A stretch of 64,000 bases of DNA, taken from assembly GCA_030323885.1 (NCBI GenBank), contig CM059186.1, positions 24,757,849 to 24,821,848 of the forward strand. Reading direction: 5' to 3'. Under the pieces are notes generated by a model. The model was given only the letters and a program-made list of their open reading frames with translations, had not been told where the DNA came from and did not search any database. Within the stretch, counting starts at the first letter, position 1. Each line of letters starts with the position of its first letter. This document shows, in pieces, positions 32,101 through 44,100 of the stretch. The position numbers were made by a program, and so were the translations under genes. This DNA is from Branchipolynoe longqiensis. Taxonomy: Eukaryota; Annelida; Polychaeta; Phyllodocida; Polynoidae.

Positions 32101-35100
32101 GTACCCGATGAGGAGTGCCGCTGTGAGCACCTTGGCGTTGCGGCCGGCCCGGAAGAGGAAGGTGGTGACGGCGCGGAGGTCCGTCGGGGTGAGGGGAGGG
32201 GCCTGTCGTGGTACATGGCCGGAGTCCCGGAATATGCCCCTCTTTATGATCTTGACGAGATATGAGTCGAATGCTCTCGTCTTGCCGTCCTTGAGCTCGA
32301 CCCATGTCCGAGCGGCGCTGAGGTGGTTCATCACGGCTCCCGGGGATCGGAGCAACAATGAGATTGAGGCGAGGTATGATGCTAAGGTCGCTCTGGGTTG
32401 GACGGGCAGGGTTGTAGTCCGCGTCGAGGGCGTGTGTGAGGTATGTGGCTATCTGGCGTCGTTTGTTCCTCCAGGTACCCTTGGCCAGGCCGGCTCTGAA
32501 GAGGTGGGCAAGTCGATGTTGTTGTTCCTGGTTTCCTGGTGAGAGAGAGGCAAATATGTGTCTCGAGCCAGGCTATTCGTCCGGGTCGAGTATGGATGTA
32601 GCGTGGACGACCCGGACGCGGACGAGATCCATGTCGTCCACGAATCGATCCGCCTTCCGCCTGGCGGCCCGATCGAAAGGCGCCCTGCTGAGGGCGTCGG
32701 CAAAGGCGATCTCGGTGCCGGGCTTGTGGACGACTCGGATCTCGCACGAGTTGAGTGCCGCAAATCTCCATATCGCTCGGGCGCAGGCGCAGAGGGTGGG
32801 ATCCCTGCCCGCTCCGGATTCGAGGACGACCTGGGATGCCTGGTTGTCGGTGTTGATGACGACTGCATAATCCTGGGGGTTGGGCGGGGTCAGGGCGTGG
32901 AGGGCGACAATGAGGTTTATCGCCTCCAGCTGTGCGATGTTGTGTCCGTCTGCTATGTATTCTGGTTGATACTCTTCCGTGATGTACCCCCCTGGGGAGT
33001 GCGCTCCCCCGGCGAGGAGTGATGAGTCGCACTCGATCACCCATTCGAGCCTGGGTGGTGGGCGGAGCAGGACGACGCCGTTCGATATGTGTGCGTATTC
33101 TTTGAACCACTCGATGTCGAGGGTCATCTCATGGGTTATTGTGTGTTTCCCGCTGTAGGGGGCGGCTCTGAGTGCCGCGAGTATCCGATTCATGTATCTC
33201 CTGGCCGGGCGCACGCACTTCGCGATGTGCTGGAGTCGTCCGACCAGCCGCTGGAGGTCCTTTCTCGAGGCCTTCGATCCTGTCGTCCAGGCGGCGCACT
33301 CGGTGACCACCTCGTGCAGTTTCAGTGCCGGTATGCGGACGACCATGTCTGTAGTGTCCACCTCGAAGCCGAGCCATTCGACCTTTTGTGAGGGCGGGAT
33401 ACACTTGTGGGTCGCGAGTTCGAGGCCGAGGTCAGCGGCAAGCTGGACTGCGTCGACGTATGCCTCGACCGCCTGGTACTCTGTGGGTGCCGCTCCGACA
33501 AAGTCGTCCAGATAACACAGTACGAAGTGTCCCTTTTTTTCGTAGCAGGTACGTGACGGCATTGGTGGTCCTCGCGCATGCCATGGACGACGTGCGGCAC
33601 CCAAAGGGAGGGGCGATGTCAAAATAGAATTTGTCGTCTAGTGTGACCCCGAGGAGGGGGACGGACAGGGGGCAGGTGCGTAGTTGGCGGTATGGCGCGT
33701 GCGAGGTCGATTGTCCATATCCACGCCCCTTGTCCGATGCGGGTGACCTCGTCGGTGAGGTTCGTTATGTTTGGCAGGGTGTAGGTGACTGGTCGTCCTT
33801 GGTAGTGGGCTTTCCGTATCCCGGAGTTAACGCTAGCTCCTCTGGGGAAGCTGAGGTCGACGATGACCCGGCGCTCAGTGGTGTTCTTTTTTGCGCGGGT
33901 CATCATCGGGCTGGTCTGTGCCCATGGGTGGAATGGTGGGTGGCTGAAGGGGCCGAGGAGGGCGCCCCGAGACGTTTCATCTCGTATGTATTTCTCAATC
34001 CATTCGAGGTTTTGAGGATCTTCGCGATGGTTTGCTCTTGAAGGTACGGGTGCCGTGTCGGCTGTATAGTCGACAGGCCAGCCGTACTCAAGGAAGTCGA
34101 GTAGCTCGGTGTCATGATAGTCGGGGAGTAGTGCCCTCCACCGGTCGATCCTGAGTCCCGATGGGACTGGGATGCGTGCGACGACATGATTGGGAAGTGC
34201 CGTTTCCCTTACCTGGGTATATATGTACTGGTATACCTGGTTGACCCATTCCGCGTCTGCCGCTACTGGCCATATCTTGTCGAGTATGGTCCTGTATGAG
34301 AGGGGGGTGTGGGGAGGGTTGTAAGAGGTGATGTCCCGGTCGCCGCAGTCGTCCGTTACGTCGTCAATGTCCTCTGACGCGTGGGCACGTTGGTGGTATG
34401 TTAGTAGTGCGTCAGGTGGTTCGTCGTGGTGTGTTGGGTGGTGGCCGCTGTGTTGGTCGGGTCGTGCCGAGGCGATGGGCTGTATGCATGCGACCGTGAG
34501 TCCGGTGGCGCAATGTCGTGTGACGACGTCAGCGGTGGCGGCTGTGGTCAGTGCGTATCGGTGGTGGCGGTCGTTGTTATTGGTGGTGGGCGTGCCGTTG
34601 TGTGTCGGTGTGTCGTGTAGTGTGTCGGCCGGGGCGTGGCTCCCAGCTCCTCCTACCCGAGGTGTTCGGGTTGGGCTGGGTGTAGTGTGGGCAGCGTCTG
34701 CCGTGGGTCGGTTGCTGCTGGTGGGAGTGGCAGGCGGGGTGGGGCTGTAAGCTGGTTGTAGGCAGTGCTGTATAGCTTCCATGCTATCGGCTCCTACCCG
34801 GGGTGTTCGTGCCACGGGTGGAGTTGTGGGTGGGGTCGTGTTTGAGTTTCCGGCTGTGGTGCTTGTTCCGGCGTGGGGCGAGTCGGTGGTGTCGGGTAGG
34901 CGAGCCCCGTAATGGTCGTTACGGGGGCTATTAGTGCCGCCGGCGGTGCGTCTGGCGACTGATGTGTCGGCGCCGGCGCGGCGGGGGTGGGTGGTAACGG
35001 CGAATGGGCGGGGTGCCGCCGGTGTGGGTGGGGGAGGGGTGTGTGTCTGTGGTGTGTGCGGGGGCCGCTCACCACGTGGTCTTGTGTGGCGGTTGAGTTT

Positions 35101-38100
35101 AAATGTGTTAGGGAGCTGCTCTCGGGTGTGGCGTGGGGCCCGTCTGGTGACGCGTCTGTGTCCACGTGTTGTGATATGTCCGAGTTTGATTGTTCGCCTG
35201 GGTTTTGCCGGGTTCGTCGTGCCCATAGTAGTTTTAGGGTTGGTTGGCGTGCGTTTTGTGGGCTGTGAGGGAGGCGGGGTGTTTGGTGGTTGGTGTCAGG
35301 TGTGTAGGCGGAGGTGGTTGGGGTGGTTGGGGTGGGGTTATGTGGGTTGGGGGTATTTGGTTCTGGTTCGTATGTGTGTCTGTCGGGGCTCCAGTGTTTG
35401 ATTGTATTTTTGTAGTGTGGCGTGTGGCGGAGACTAGTCTCATGGCAGGTTGTGGGGGGGTGTGGGGGGAGGGTGTGTGGGTTGTGGCAGTTTGTTCGGC
35501 CTGGCCGGGGCCTATCACTGAAAATCCGCCCTCTGTTCGTCGGTCTCTCGGGTGCCGCCGCCGCCTTGCGGTCTGTCTGCCGCCTTTTGTTGTTACAATC
35601 TTGTTCTTTGTGTGGGTTTGCCTTCCTGTACTTGTTGGCGCACCATCCGCACACGTGCGCGCGCGTGCGTTCGCTGCCAGTGCCGTGTGAGGTGGAGTGG
35701 CCGCAGTCTGTTCCCCAGTTCCACCTGTGGCAAGGTCTGCCGTCAGTTTCGTGGTTAAACTCGGGCCTTTTGTATGGGGTGTTGATGGGTGCTGTCTGTT
35801 GTTCGTCGGTCCTGTTCTGTACCGCACGTGTGTTTCGGTTCTTTTTTCCTCTTTCTGGATGCCAGCAAGGCATGCTGCGCGTTGTAGGTCTTTTAATTGC
35901 CTGTTGGTCTTTCCAACCTTTCGGTAGTAGTCGTCCGTCGTCCACCATGGCGAACACTTTTTACCGACCAGGCGAGGCACGTGTCCCATCTCCAATCTGC
36001 TGCCATCTCGAAGATGTCGTCCTGGTGGTCTAGTATTGGTCTAGTCCAGGACTGGGGCACCTTGGGGTCTTTCCTCATACGTGCGAGTGCCGCTAGGTAC
36101 TCGTGCCACGTGCTCTCGCCTGGCCCGACCTTTCCTTTCCTTTCTTCCCTTATTACGTACGTATGGGGAAGGAGGTGAGCCTTACCTCGGCTGGTTGTTC
36201 GTCCATCGTGGTCGTTTGCCCTTATTATGGCGTTCTACCATGTCTCGCTGTTCGTCGTCGTCGGTGGATGAAGAGGTTGGTGTCGTTGGGGCACGTCGGT
36301 GGTTCCTCCGGTCGTGTTTCGTCGTCTCCATTCCTCGCGTGTCGTCTGGTTCGTGGGGCTGGTCTCGATGAACTTGCAGTCGGTGATCGGCGTCGAGGGG
36401 AGCGTCGTGGTGAGCGGCCACGTGGTGACGAGAGGAGGGGCTGGCCTCTGGCGTGTCGTGGGTGGCGTGTCGTCTCCGTTTCGTTGTGGGCTTATCGTCC
36501 CGGTGACCTGCTCCTCGTGCGCTTGCTGCTTGCCGTTCTCCAGTGCAAGCAGCCTGTTCGTCACAGTTTTTGGCTAGTTCGGCCTGCTGCTGTAGCGAGT
36601 CGGTTACCGTTCGCTCTGAGGAGCGACATCTGCGCCGCCGCGGACAGTTCGTCGTCGCTGTCGGGCTGAGGGGCAATGTTGGGGATGGTTACAACAGAGC
36701 GTGGGCGCCCCCGTGCACGTGGTGTGGGTTCGGTTGTTGTCGTCGTTGCCGCATGTGTGTTGATAGTATTGGTGGTGGAACGTCTTGATGATTTCCGTGC
36801 CGGCATGTTGGTGTCGTGGGTGAACAGTCGTGGTGAACGGGTCGTGTTGAGTCTCGGTGGGCAGCCCTGAGGCGTGTCGGTTAACGCGTGTGTGGGAGCA
36901 GTTGAGTAGGAGGTCTTGTCGGTGTGGTGGGAGGCGGAGAAGTGGCCGAGTTGATGGGGAGGCGGAGGAAGGAGGTGGGGGGGGGGGGGGTACCAGCGGC
37001 AGGAGCAGCGGGGGAACCAGCGGCGGAACCAGCGGAGGCAGGGCTATGGTGGCGGCACCTGGAGGAAGTGGGGTGAGGGAGGAGGAGGTGGCGGCGTCTA
37101 GGAGGGGGAGGGGGTGTGTGAGGGGAGGAGTTGGTGTGAGGGGTTGTGGGGGCGAAGGGAGGGGGGAGGAGGTAGGGCCGGGGGAGGGTGGCCGCCCGCC
37201 TCCCCCGAATTACCCATATTGCCACAGCAATATGGACAATGTTGAACTGAGTGCATTCGTGAACATTTAGTCAGACCCATATATATGAACTGTGTGCATT
37301 CGTTAATATTGAGTGAGACCCATATAAAGTAATGTTGAACTGAGTGCATTTGTGAACATTTAGTCAGACCCATATATATGAACTGTGTGCATTCGTGAAC
37401 ATTTAGTCAGACCCATATAGGGTAAACATGAACTCAGTGTACTCGTTAATATTTAGTCAGACTCATATAAGGCTGAGTGCATTCATGAACATTTAGTCAG
37501 ACCCATATAAGATAAACATGAACTGAGTGCATTCGTGAACATTTAGTCAGACCCATATAGGGTAAACATGAACTCAGTGTACTCGTTAATATTTAGTCAG
37601 ACTCATATAAGGCTGAGTGCATTCATGAACATTTAGTCAGACCCATATAAGATAAACATGAACTGAGTGCATTCGTGAACATTTAGTCAGACCCATATAG
37701 GGTAAACATGAACTGAGTGCATTCGCTAATATTTAGTCAGACCCATATAAGGCTGAGTGCATTCATGAACATTTAGTCAGACCCATATAAGATAAACATG
37801 AACTGAGTGCATTCGTGAACATTTAGTCAGACCCATATAGGGTAAACATGAACTGAGTGCATTCGCTAATATTTAGTCAGACTCATATAAGGCTGAGTGC
37901 ATTCGTGAACATTTAGTCAGACCCATATAAGATAAACATGAACTGAGTGCATTCGTGAACATTTAGTCAGACCCATAAATGGTAAACATGAACTCAGTGT
38001 ACTCGTTAATATTTAGTCACAATAAGGTCAAGTTAAACTGAGTGCATTTGCAAACATTTAGCGAGACCAACTTTTTAGGAAAAGGTGAACTGAGTGTAAT

Positions 38101-41100
38101 CATGAACATTTAGCCAGACTAACCTGATGTGATTGTGAACTGTGCATTGTTGTCTGGGTGTATTCGTATACATTTAGCCATACTGACTTCATAGATGAAG
38201 ATGAATTTGGCAAATTTGTGAACACTTAGCCAAACAAACTTTTGCTGTGAAGATTAACTGAGTGCACTCATGAAGATTTAACCAAACTGAGTGCTTTTGT
38301 GAACATTTAATTGGATCAATTTGAGGCAAAGGTGAACTGAGTGCATCCTTGGACATTCCAGGTTTTGCTCTTCGCAGCTCCGTATGCGACAACAGATATC
38401 TTTCAAGCACTCATCAAGAACTCACTAGCTGATACCTATTCAGCTTGGTATGTAAAGAGACTCAAGGAAAAGACAGCCTACTGGTTCCCAGACCTGTTCT
38501 TCCTGTACATCCTCATCGCAGCCTTCATCATACTACAGATTTACATGATTTGGTCCAAGAACAAGGCAACAATAATTCTCGCCTGTTGCTCGTAAGTATG
38601 TTATATGTGTCTATGGGAATTGACTGGACGTGGTTGCCCAATTGGTAGAACGCAGGCTTTCCTTGTGGAAGGTCAGGAGTCGAACCAATTATTTACTCCT
38701 GGCCGAGTCAAACCAATTATTTACTAAATTGATACTTCTCACTACCTAGCCTAGTGCTAGGCATTACTAGGATAGGACAAGGAGAACTGGTTCGCACTGG
38801 AACACAAATGATCAGTTCTGTAAGCTGCCGAATGTTCTCCAGCAATGTGTGTATAACCAGCATTGCTGGTGTGCAGGCACTGCATAATTATGAGAATGAA
38901 GAGAGAATGCATGAAGCGGTTATTATTCCACCAAGTTCAGGGAAGGTATGTAATATTATGTTTATTTTGGTTTTCCACCAGTTGTCTACGTTTACATACA
39001 AAGAGTTCAGGCACAAAACCCCGTAAACCCCGTAAACGCCTATCCATTATCATTTCACCATAGGAGAAGTGGAATTAGTGATAATTAAATTTACTTTGAG
39101 GAAATAATCTGTTATTTTAATGACATTTTTGGATTGGCGTGTATGGGGTTTTGTACCTGAACTCTTCATATGCAGGTATGCAGCTGCATACCACCTGAGA
39201 TTACAGTTACAAAAATTAAAAAAATGTTTTATAACATTTGATTCCATCGCATGCATATTATGCCAATAGCATTTTATTCCATTGCCAAAAAAAGTCTGTA
39301 CCACCTGAAAATCCCAAGCTAGGCGACTATCCATCCTGCCAACACCTAAGGTCATATTAGAGTGATGGGTACCAACCTGTGACAGTTTGCACTCATTGTG
39401 ATTTTATCAGTGTTTATAGTGCTGCCACAAGTCACTGCTTAACTCAATTTAATTGGGCATCGAACCCTCAACCTTCTCCTGCACTGGGAAGGAACAAAAT
39501 GTGCCATTGATTTGATCCAACCAGTTCGGTCAGTTATGATATTCACCTCAAATATTGTTAGGATGTAAAACCGCAGTCAGCTTGTAGTTGTTTTAAATCC
39601 TAGAAACAATTACGGTCATATCAGGATGGGTAACGACTTGTGACTGTGCACATTCATGGCCACTTCATAGTGGGAAATCAGACAGCACACTGGGAGATCA
39701 GACAGCACACTGGGAGATCAGACAGCACACTGGGAGATCAGACAGCACAGCACCATGACAAGTTATCCCAATCAGTCACATTGGTCGTAATGCTCGCATT
39801 GCGTTTGATGCGAGGGAAGGAAGAGACCCTCCCCCCGCCTCGCCTGCCGTCGCGCAGCTTTCCCACCTGCCCTGTCATCCGCCCCTCAGCTTTCTCTCAG
39901 CTTTCTCTCACCCCTGTCGCCCTGCACACCTGCCGCCCTGCCCCGCCGCTTTCTCACCTCCCCCCTCGCCTTTCAGCTCCCTCCCTTATAAGGCCGCCCG
40001 CCGGCCTCCCTCAGGCACTCGCCCTCCAGCCGTCCTCCCTGCAGCATCGATTTCTTCTCCACCCACCCACCCAACTCTCTCTTACTGCTTCTACTTCTTT
40101 ACTCTCCTCCGCTGGTGGAGGGCTCCTCGGCGCCCCTCCCCTGAACTCTAAGCTCCCACAAGCTCCTCCTACCCTAGCATAAGTTATACTGTTTCGCTCC
40201 TTCTGAGCTCCTTTTTTACTCTCCACTGTACTGTTGTTTTACCTTGCTCCTTCTGAGCTGCCTCTTGTACTCTTCCTTGTATAGCTTGTATGTTGTGAGG
40301 CGTCCCAATAAACGCCTCTGTTTCTCCACCTCCGCCTTGCTTTCTTCCTTCTCGCGCATCATCCTGACACTGTGCAAACCAGTCCTTGTTCTTATCCTAT
40401 TAATGCCGAGCACCAGGTTTGGTAGGGACAAGTATCAATTTTGTAAGTCATTGGTTTGATTTGGCTGGGATTCGAACTCATGGCCATTGTGGAATTAGTA
40501 ATAATTAAAATGACTCGATTAACGGACCCGGTATAGGCCACTGAGACTAGAACTGTACTCTGACAAATGCTCTCCAAGCACACCTTTTCAGTTTGTGTAA
40601 GTGAATATGTGGGAGGGAGAGTGTCCCTCCACATATTCACTTACACAAACTGAAAAGGTGTGCTAGGAGAGGTTTTGTCAGTGGCCTATACCGGGTCCGT
40701 TAATCGATGATACATCGGAAGTGTGGTCTACTGATTCTGCCACTCTATCCGGTCAAACCTCAGTCATGATTTAATATATATTTGTTTATATATAATTGTA
40801 AATATATAAAGGCCCTGTCACACTACGACGTAACCACGTCAGCGTAGGGAGAACGTGTAGAACGTTGAACTTCTCGGCGTAGTATGCAAATTTGGGCACA
40901 AGTTGAACGAGAGAGTAACGGTGGTAAAGCGTAATGATAGCGTCATTCAACGAGAGAGGACAACGTAATTACGCTCAGGGAACGTTATGTACGTTATTCC
41001 ATTGCCAGAACTATGTTGCTTTACGTTACCTTACATTACTTATGTCATGAAACGGTGGCAAAACGGTAAACGTACGTTGGACGTCCGTTTGGCATCCGTT

Positions 41101-44100
41101 TTCCCGACGTTTTCCCGACGCAGACTGCACGTTCCCACCACCTTTAATGTGGGTCAATGTAATGCAACGTAGTGCAACGTAGTGACCGGCATTTCATTGA
41201 CGTTCGCTGAACGTGTACAGAACGTACGGCGAACGTAAACCCTTACGTTCTAGTTACGTCAAAAGTTTTGAACAGGTTCAAAACTTTGACGCGCGCCGAT
41301 ATAACACGACGTGACGTGATGTAGCTCAACGTCAGTCTAACGTCATTCTGACGTCATCATAACGTAATCCAACGTAGGTCAACATAATGACGAAACGTGA
41401 TCACGTCAGGCTTACGTTTGCTCGTTACGTTGTAGTGTGACAGGGGTATTACATATATGATATATGACTAGATGCGATCGCCAAATTGGCAAGAGTTTTA
41501 GCTTCCCGTGTGAAAGTTTGTGGGTTCAATCCCAGCCAAGTCAAAGTAATGACTTATAAAATTGATACTTCTCATTTCCTACCATGGCACTTGCCATTAA
41601 TAGGATAATGTGACTGAATGGGATATCAGGTCATAGTGCCAGCGGATTGATTTCCTAATAGGTAAACACTATAAAGTTGCCATAAGTGCACATGAGTTGG
41701 TACCCATCCTAATATCACCTTAGATTTTGATTGGACATAAACCTCAACAAACAAATAATCATATTACATATGTATACGTTTTAGAATTCCCACTGCTCCT
41801 GAAAACGATTGAATTGTCATTACTTGAAAATTATGGAATTTGGAATTATTATTGACAGTCTTTGAAAGTAATGGAATTTTGTATTTGTGTATATTAATAT
41901 GTAGATTTCAATATGTAGACTTACTTTCAGTCCTATTAAAGGTTATTGTTATTGTTGCTACAGAATAGTCAACCTGACGCATATTCAACGTGATAATTGC
42001 ACGATTAGGGTTCTGTAGTAATCATGGTACAGTCGCATATACTGCGGGGCTATCCAATCAGAATTGGTGTTACATGCAGTTTAGAGGAAACACGTGGGTT
42101 GCTCACTTCTATGAACCATGTCAGTCATTGGAAATCATGGAATTGTGCTTGTTTTGATCTTTAAATAATAATAATAATAGTAATAATAATAATAGTAATA
42201 ATAATAATAGTAATAATAATGACATAGCAATAACACAACTTCACACCAAATATACAACAATTTCAGAGCAATATAAAAAAATATAGCAACATAACAACAA
42301 CTCCACATCACAATATCACACCACAACATCATATCACAACACCACAACAAAAATAATAACAATGACAACAGCAATAACAACACTAATAACATCAACATTA
42401 ATCACAATAACCATAATAATAAAACATTAAATGTCGTGCCATTTTGCAATGATTTTCATGGATGGGAAAAAACATGAATAACAAACAATAGAATTGAATG
42501 TGTCAGAAGGTGCAAGGAATCTGACCTTTGACCTGTGTCATGTAACTCCAGGGTTCCCAGCCTGTTGATGGCCTGCCTGATGATGACAAACCTCTACACG
42601 GACAGTTTGCTGTCCCTCAACATGAGGCCACGGGGGGCACAGTGCGGCTGCCTCAATACAACTGTGGTTCAGACAGCGCTGGTTGACTGCCAGTGCTTCG
42701 TCCCCTTCCATGAGGGGCTGGTGCGACTGCTCACTGCTGACCCGGCCAACGTGACAGTTGCCGAGTACCAGCAAGGTGGTGTATCAGCTGAGCGGGCCCC
42801 CTCGGGCAACCTGACCATCATCTACTGGGCCAGCACTCACAACGTGGATGCTCTCAACACCTGGGAGAGCCCAGCACTCACCTTGGTAAGCCTAAGCCAG
42901 AATTATCTAAAATTAGCTGAGTAGCACTCAACTAGACCTACATTTGCCTGAATAGGAATTAGCCAGGTCTGGGTAGGCCCGAGTAGGAATTATCCAGGTC
43001 TGGATAGGTCTAAGTAGCCCTGATCTAGTGCCAGGTACGCCTGAGTGGGAATTACGTAGTCACCTGTAGGCCTGAGTAGGCATTAGCCAGTTCTGGGTAG
43101 GTCTGAGAAGGCATAAACTGGCTTGAAGTAGTCATGAGTAAGATATTACATAGCCTCATGCAGGCTATGTAATTATCTAGCCCCAAGTAAGCCTGAGTAG
43201 GAATTACCTAGCCCAGTGTAGGCCTGAGCAGAAATTACCTAGCCCAGTGTAGGCCCTCAGTAGGCTTGAGTACAAATTACTTAGTCCCGAGTAGGCTTCA
43301 GAATGAGGTTGCTAGTCTGGGTAGGCATCAAACAAGCCCTGGGTAGGACTGAGTAGGAATTACAGGCCTCCAAGTATAGGCCTCCCACTACCAGACGCGA
43401 TGGCCAAACTGGTATTAAAGTGTATCAAACCGATAGCTAACAACATTGATACTTGTTATTGCGTAGCCTGGCGCTCAGCATTCTAAGATAGGGCAAGGAC
43501 TGATTAGCACAGTGTCAAGATAATGTGACTAAGTGGGATATCAGGACATGGTGGTGGCAACATGGTCTCCCAGTGGGGCAGCACTATAAAGTTGTTGTTG
43601 TTGTTTGTTTGTTGTTTGTTGTTGTTTTACGTCCTAGCAACATCTAAGGACATATCAGGACGGGCACTATAAAGTCACCATTAATTTTTTAATTGAACTC
43701 AGATGGACCTTTAATTTGCCAAACTTGGGTTGGACACTTTGATAAACTATACATAATTTCTTAGTTGAGTTATAATGAGATGGCCAACCTGAAAAAGGTT
43801 TTACAAAGCTAGTTCATTCTTAATTGGATGAACATTTACTTCTTGGACCTGGTTTGGGCAGTTTGATGGAGTGTGATGAAGTGTGACAAAGCTGTGTTTG
43901 GGGTACCTAACCCAGTGAAAAATGCTTCCGCGCGAGTGGCGAGTCCTGCTCCGCGCCTGGGGGCGGGGCAAGAGCATGCTGGTACCCCCCCCCCCACCCC
44001 AACCAGAGGGGGTGGGGGGGGGGCTGAAGGACCACTACAGAGCTTATTACACGTGATTAAGGGTTTATCACTATCCATATATATATATCGTTTTTTTGTT

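Larger units (their letters stand above)
30653..37240 (-). mobile_element. Ngaro-like tyrosine-recombinase retrotransposon
   Basis: A 6588-bp element read on the minus strand: A1 repeat (36908-37240), gag, RT, RNase H and tyrosine recombinase, then B1 (31316-31587), A2 (about 30955-31315) and B2 (30653-30924). A1-ORFs-B1-A2-B2 is the split-direct-repeat arrangement of Ngaro/PAT-type elements. The element lies precisely within one minisatellite unit: 'ggtAAT' on the left, 'gacAAT|gttg' on the right, with no target duplication. It is strikingly GC-rich compared with the flanking DNA. RT and gag frames are interrupted, yet B1 and B2 look identical, so the insertion appears young. Confidence 0.85.
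29147..38361 (+). other. intron 1 (9215 bp)
   Basis: Donor GTAAGA and acceptor CATTCCAG. The intron consists mostly of a splice-site-containing minisatellite split by the Ngaro-like element at 30653-37240. Confidence 0.75.

Noticed and set aside
34934..36178. Several plus-strand open frames opposite the Ngaro gag/RT leader
   Set aside because: Shadows of the GC-rich minus-strand coding sequence; no recognisable domain.
38371..38377. Alternative acceptor TTCGCAG for exon 2 with a better pyrimidine tract
   Set aside because: It would shift the phase relative to exon 1; the acceptor at 38361 keeps the frame and hydrophobic pattern.
43915..44045. GC-rich island in intron 3 as a possible promoter or exon
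   Set aside because: It is dominated by poly-C/poly-G runs, with no start-site motif or conserved reading frame visible.
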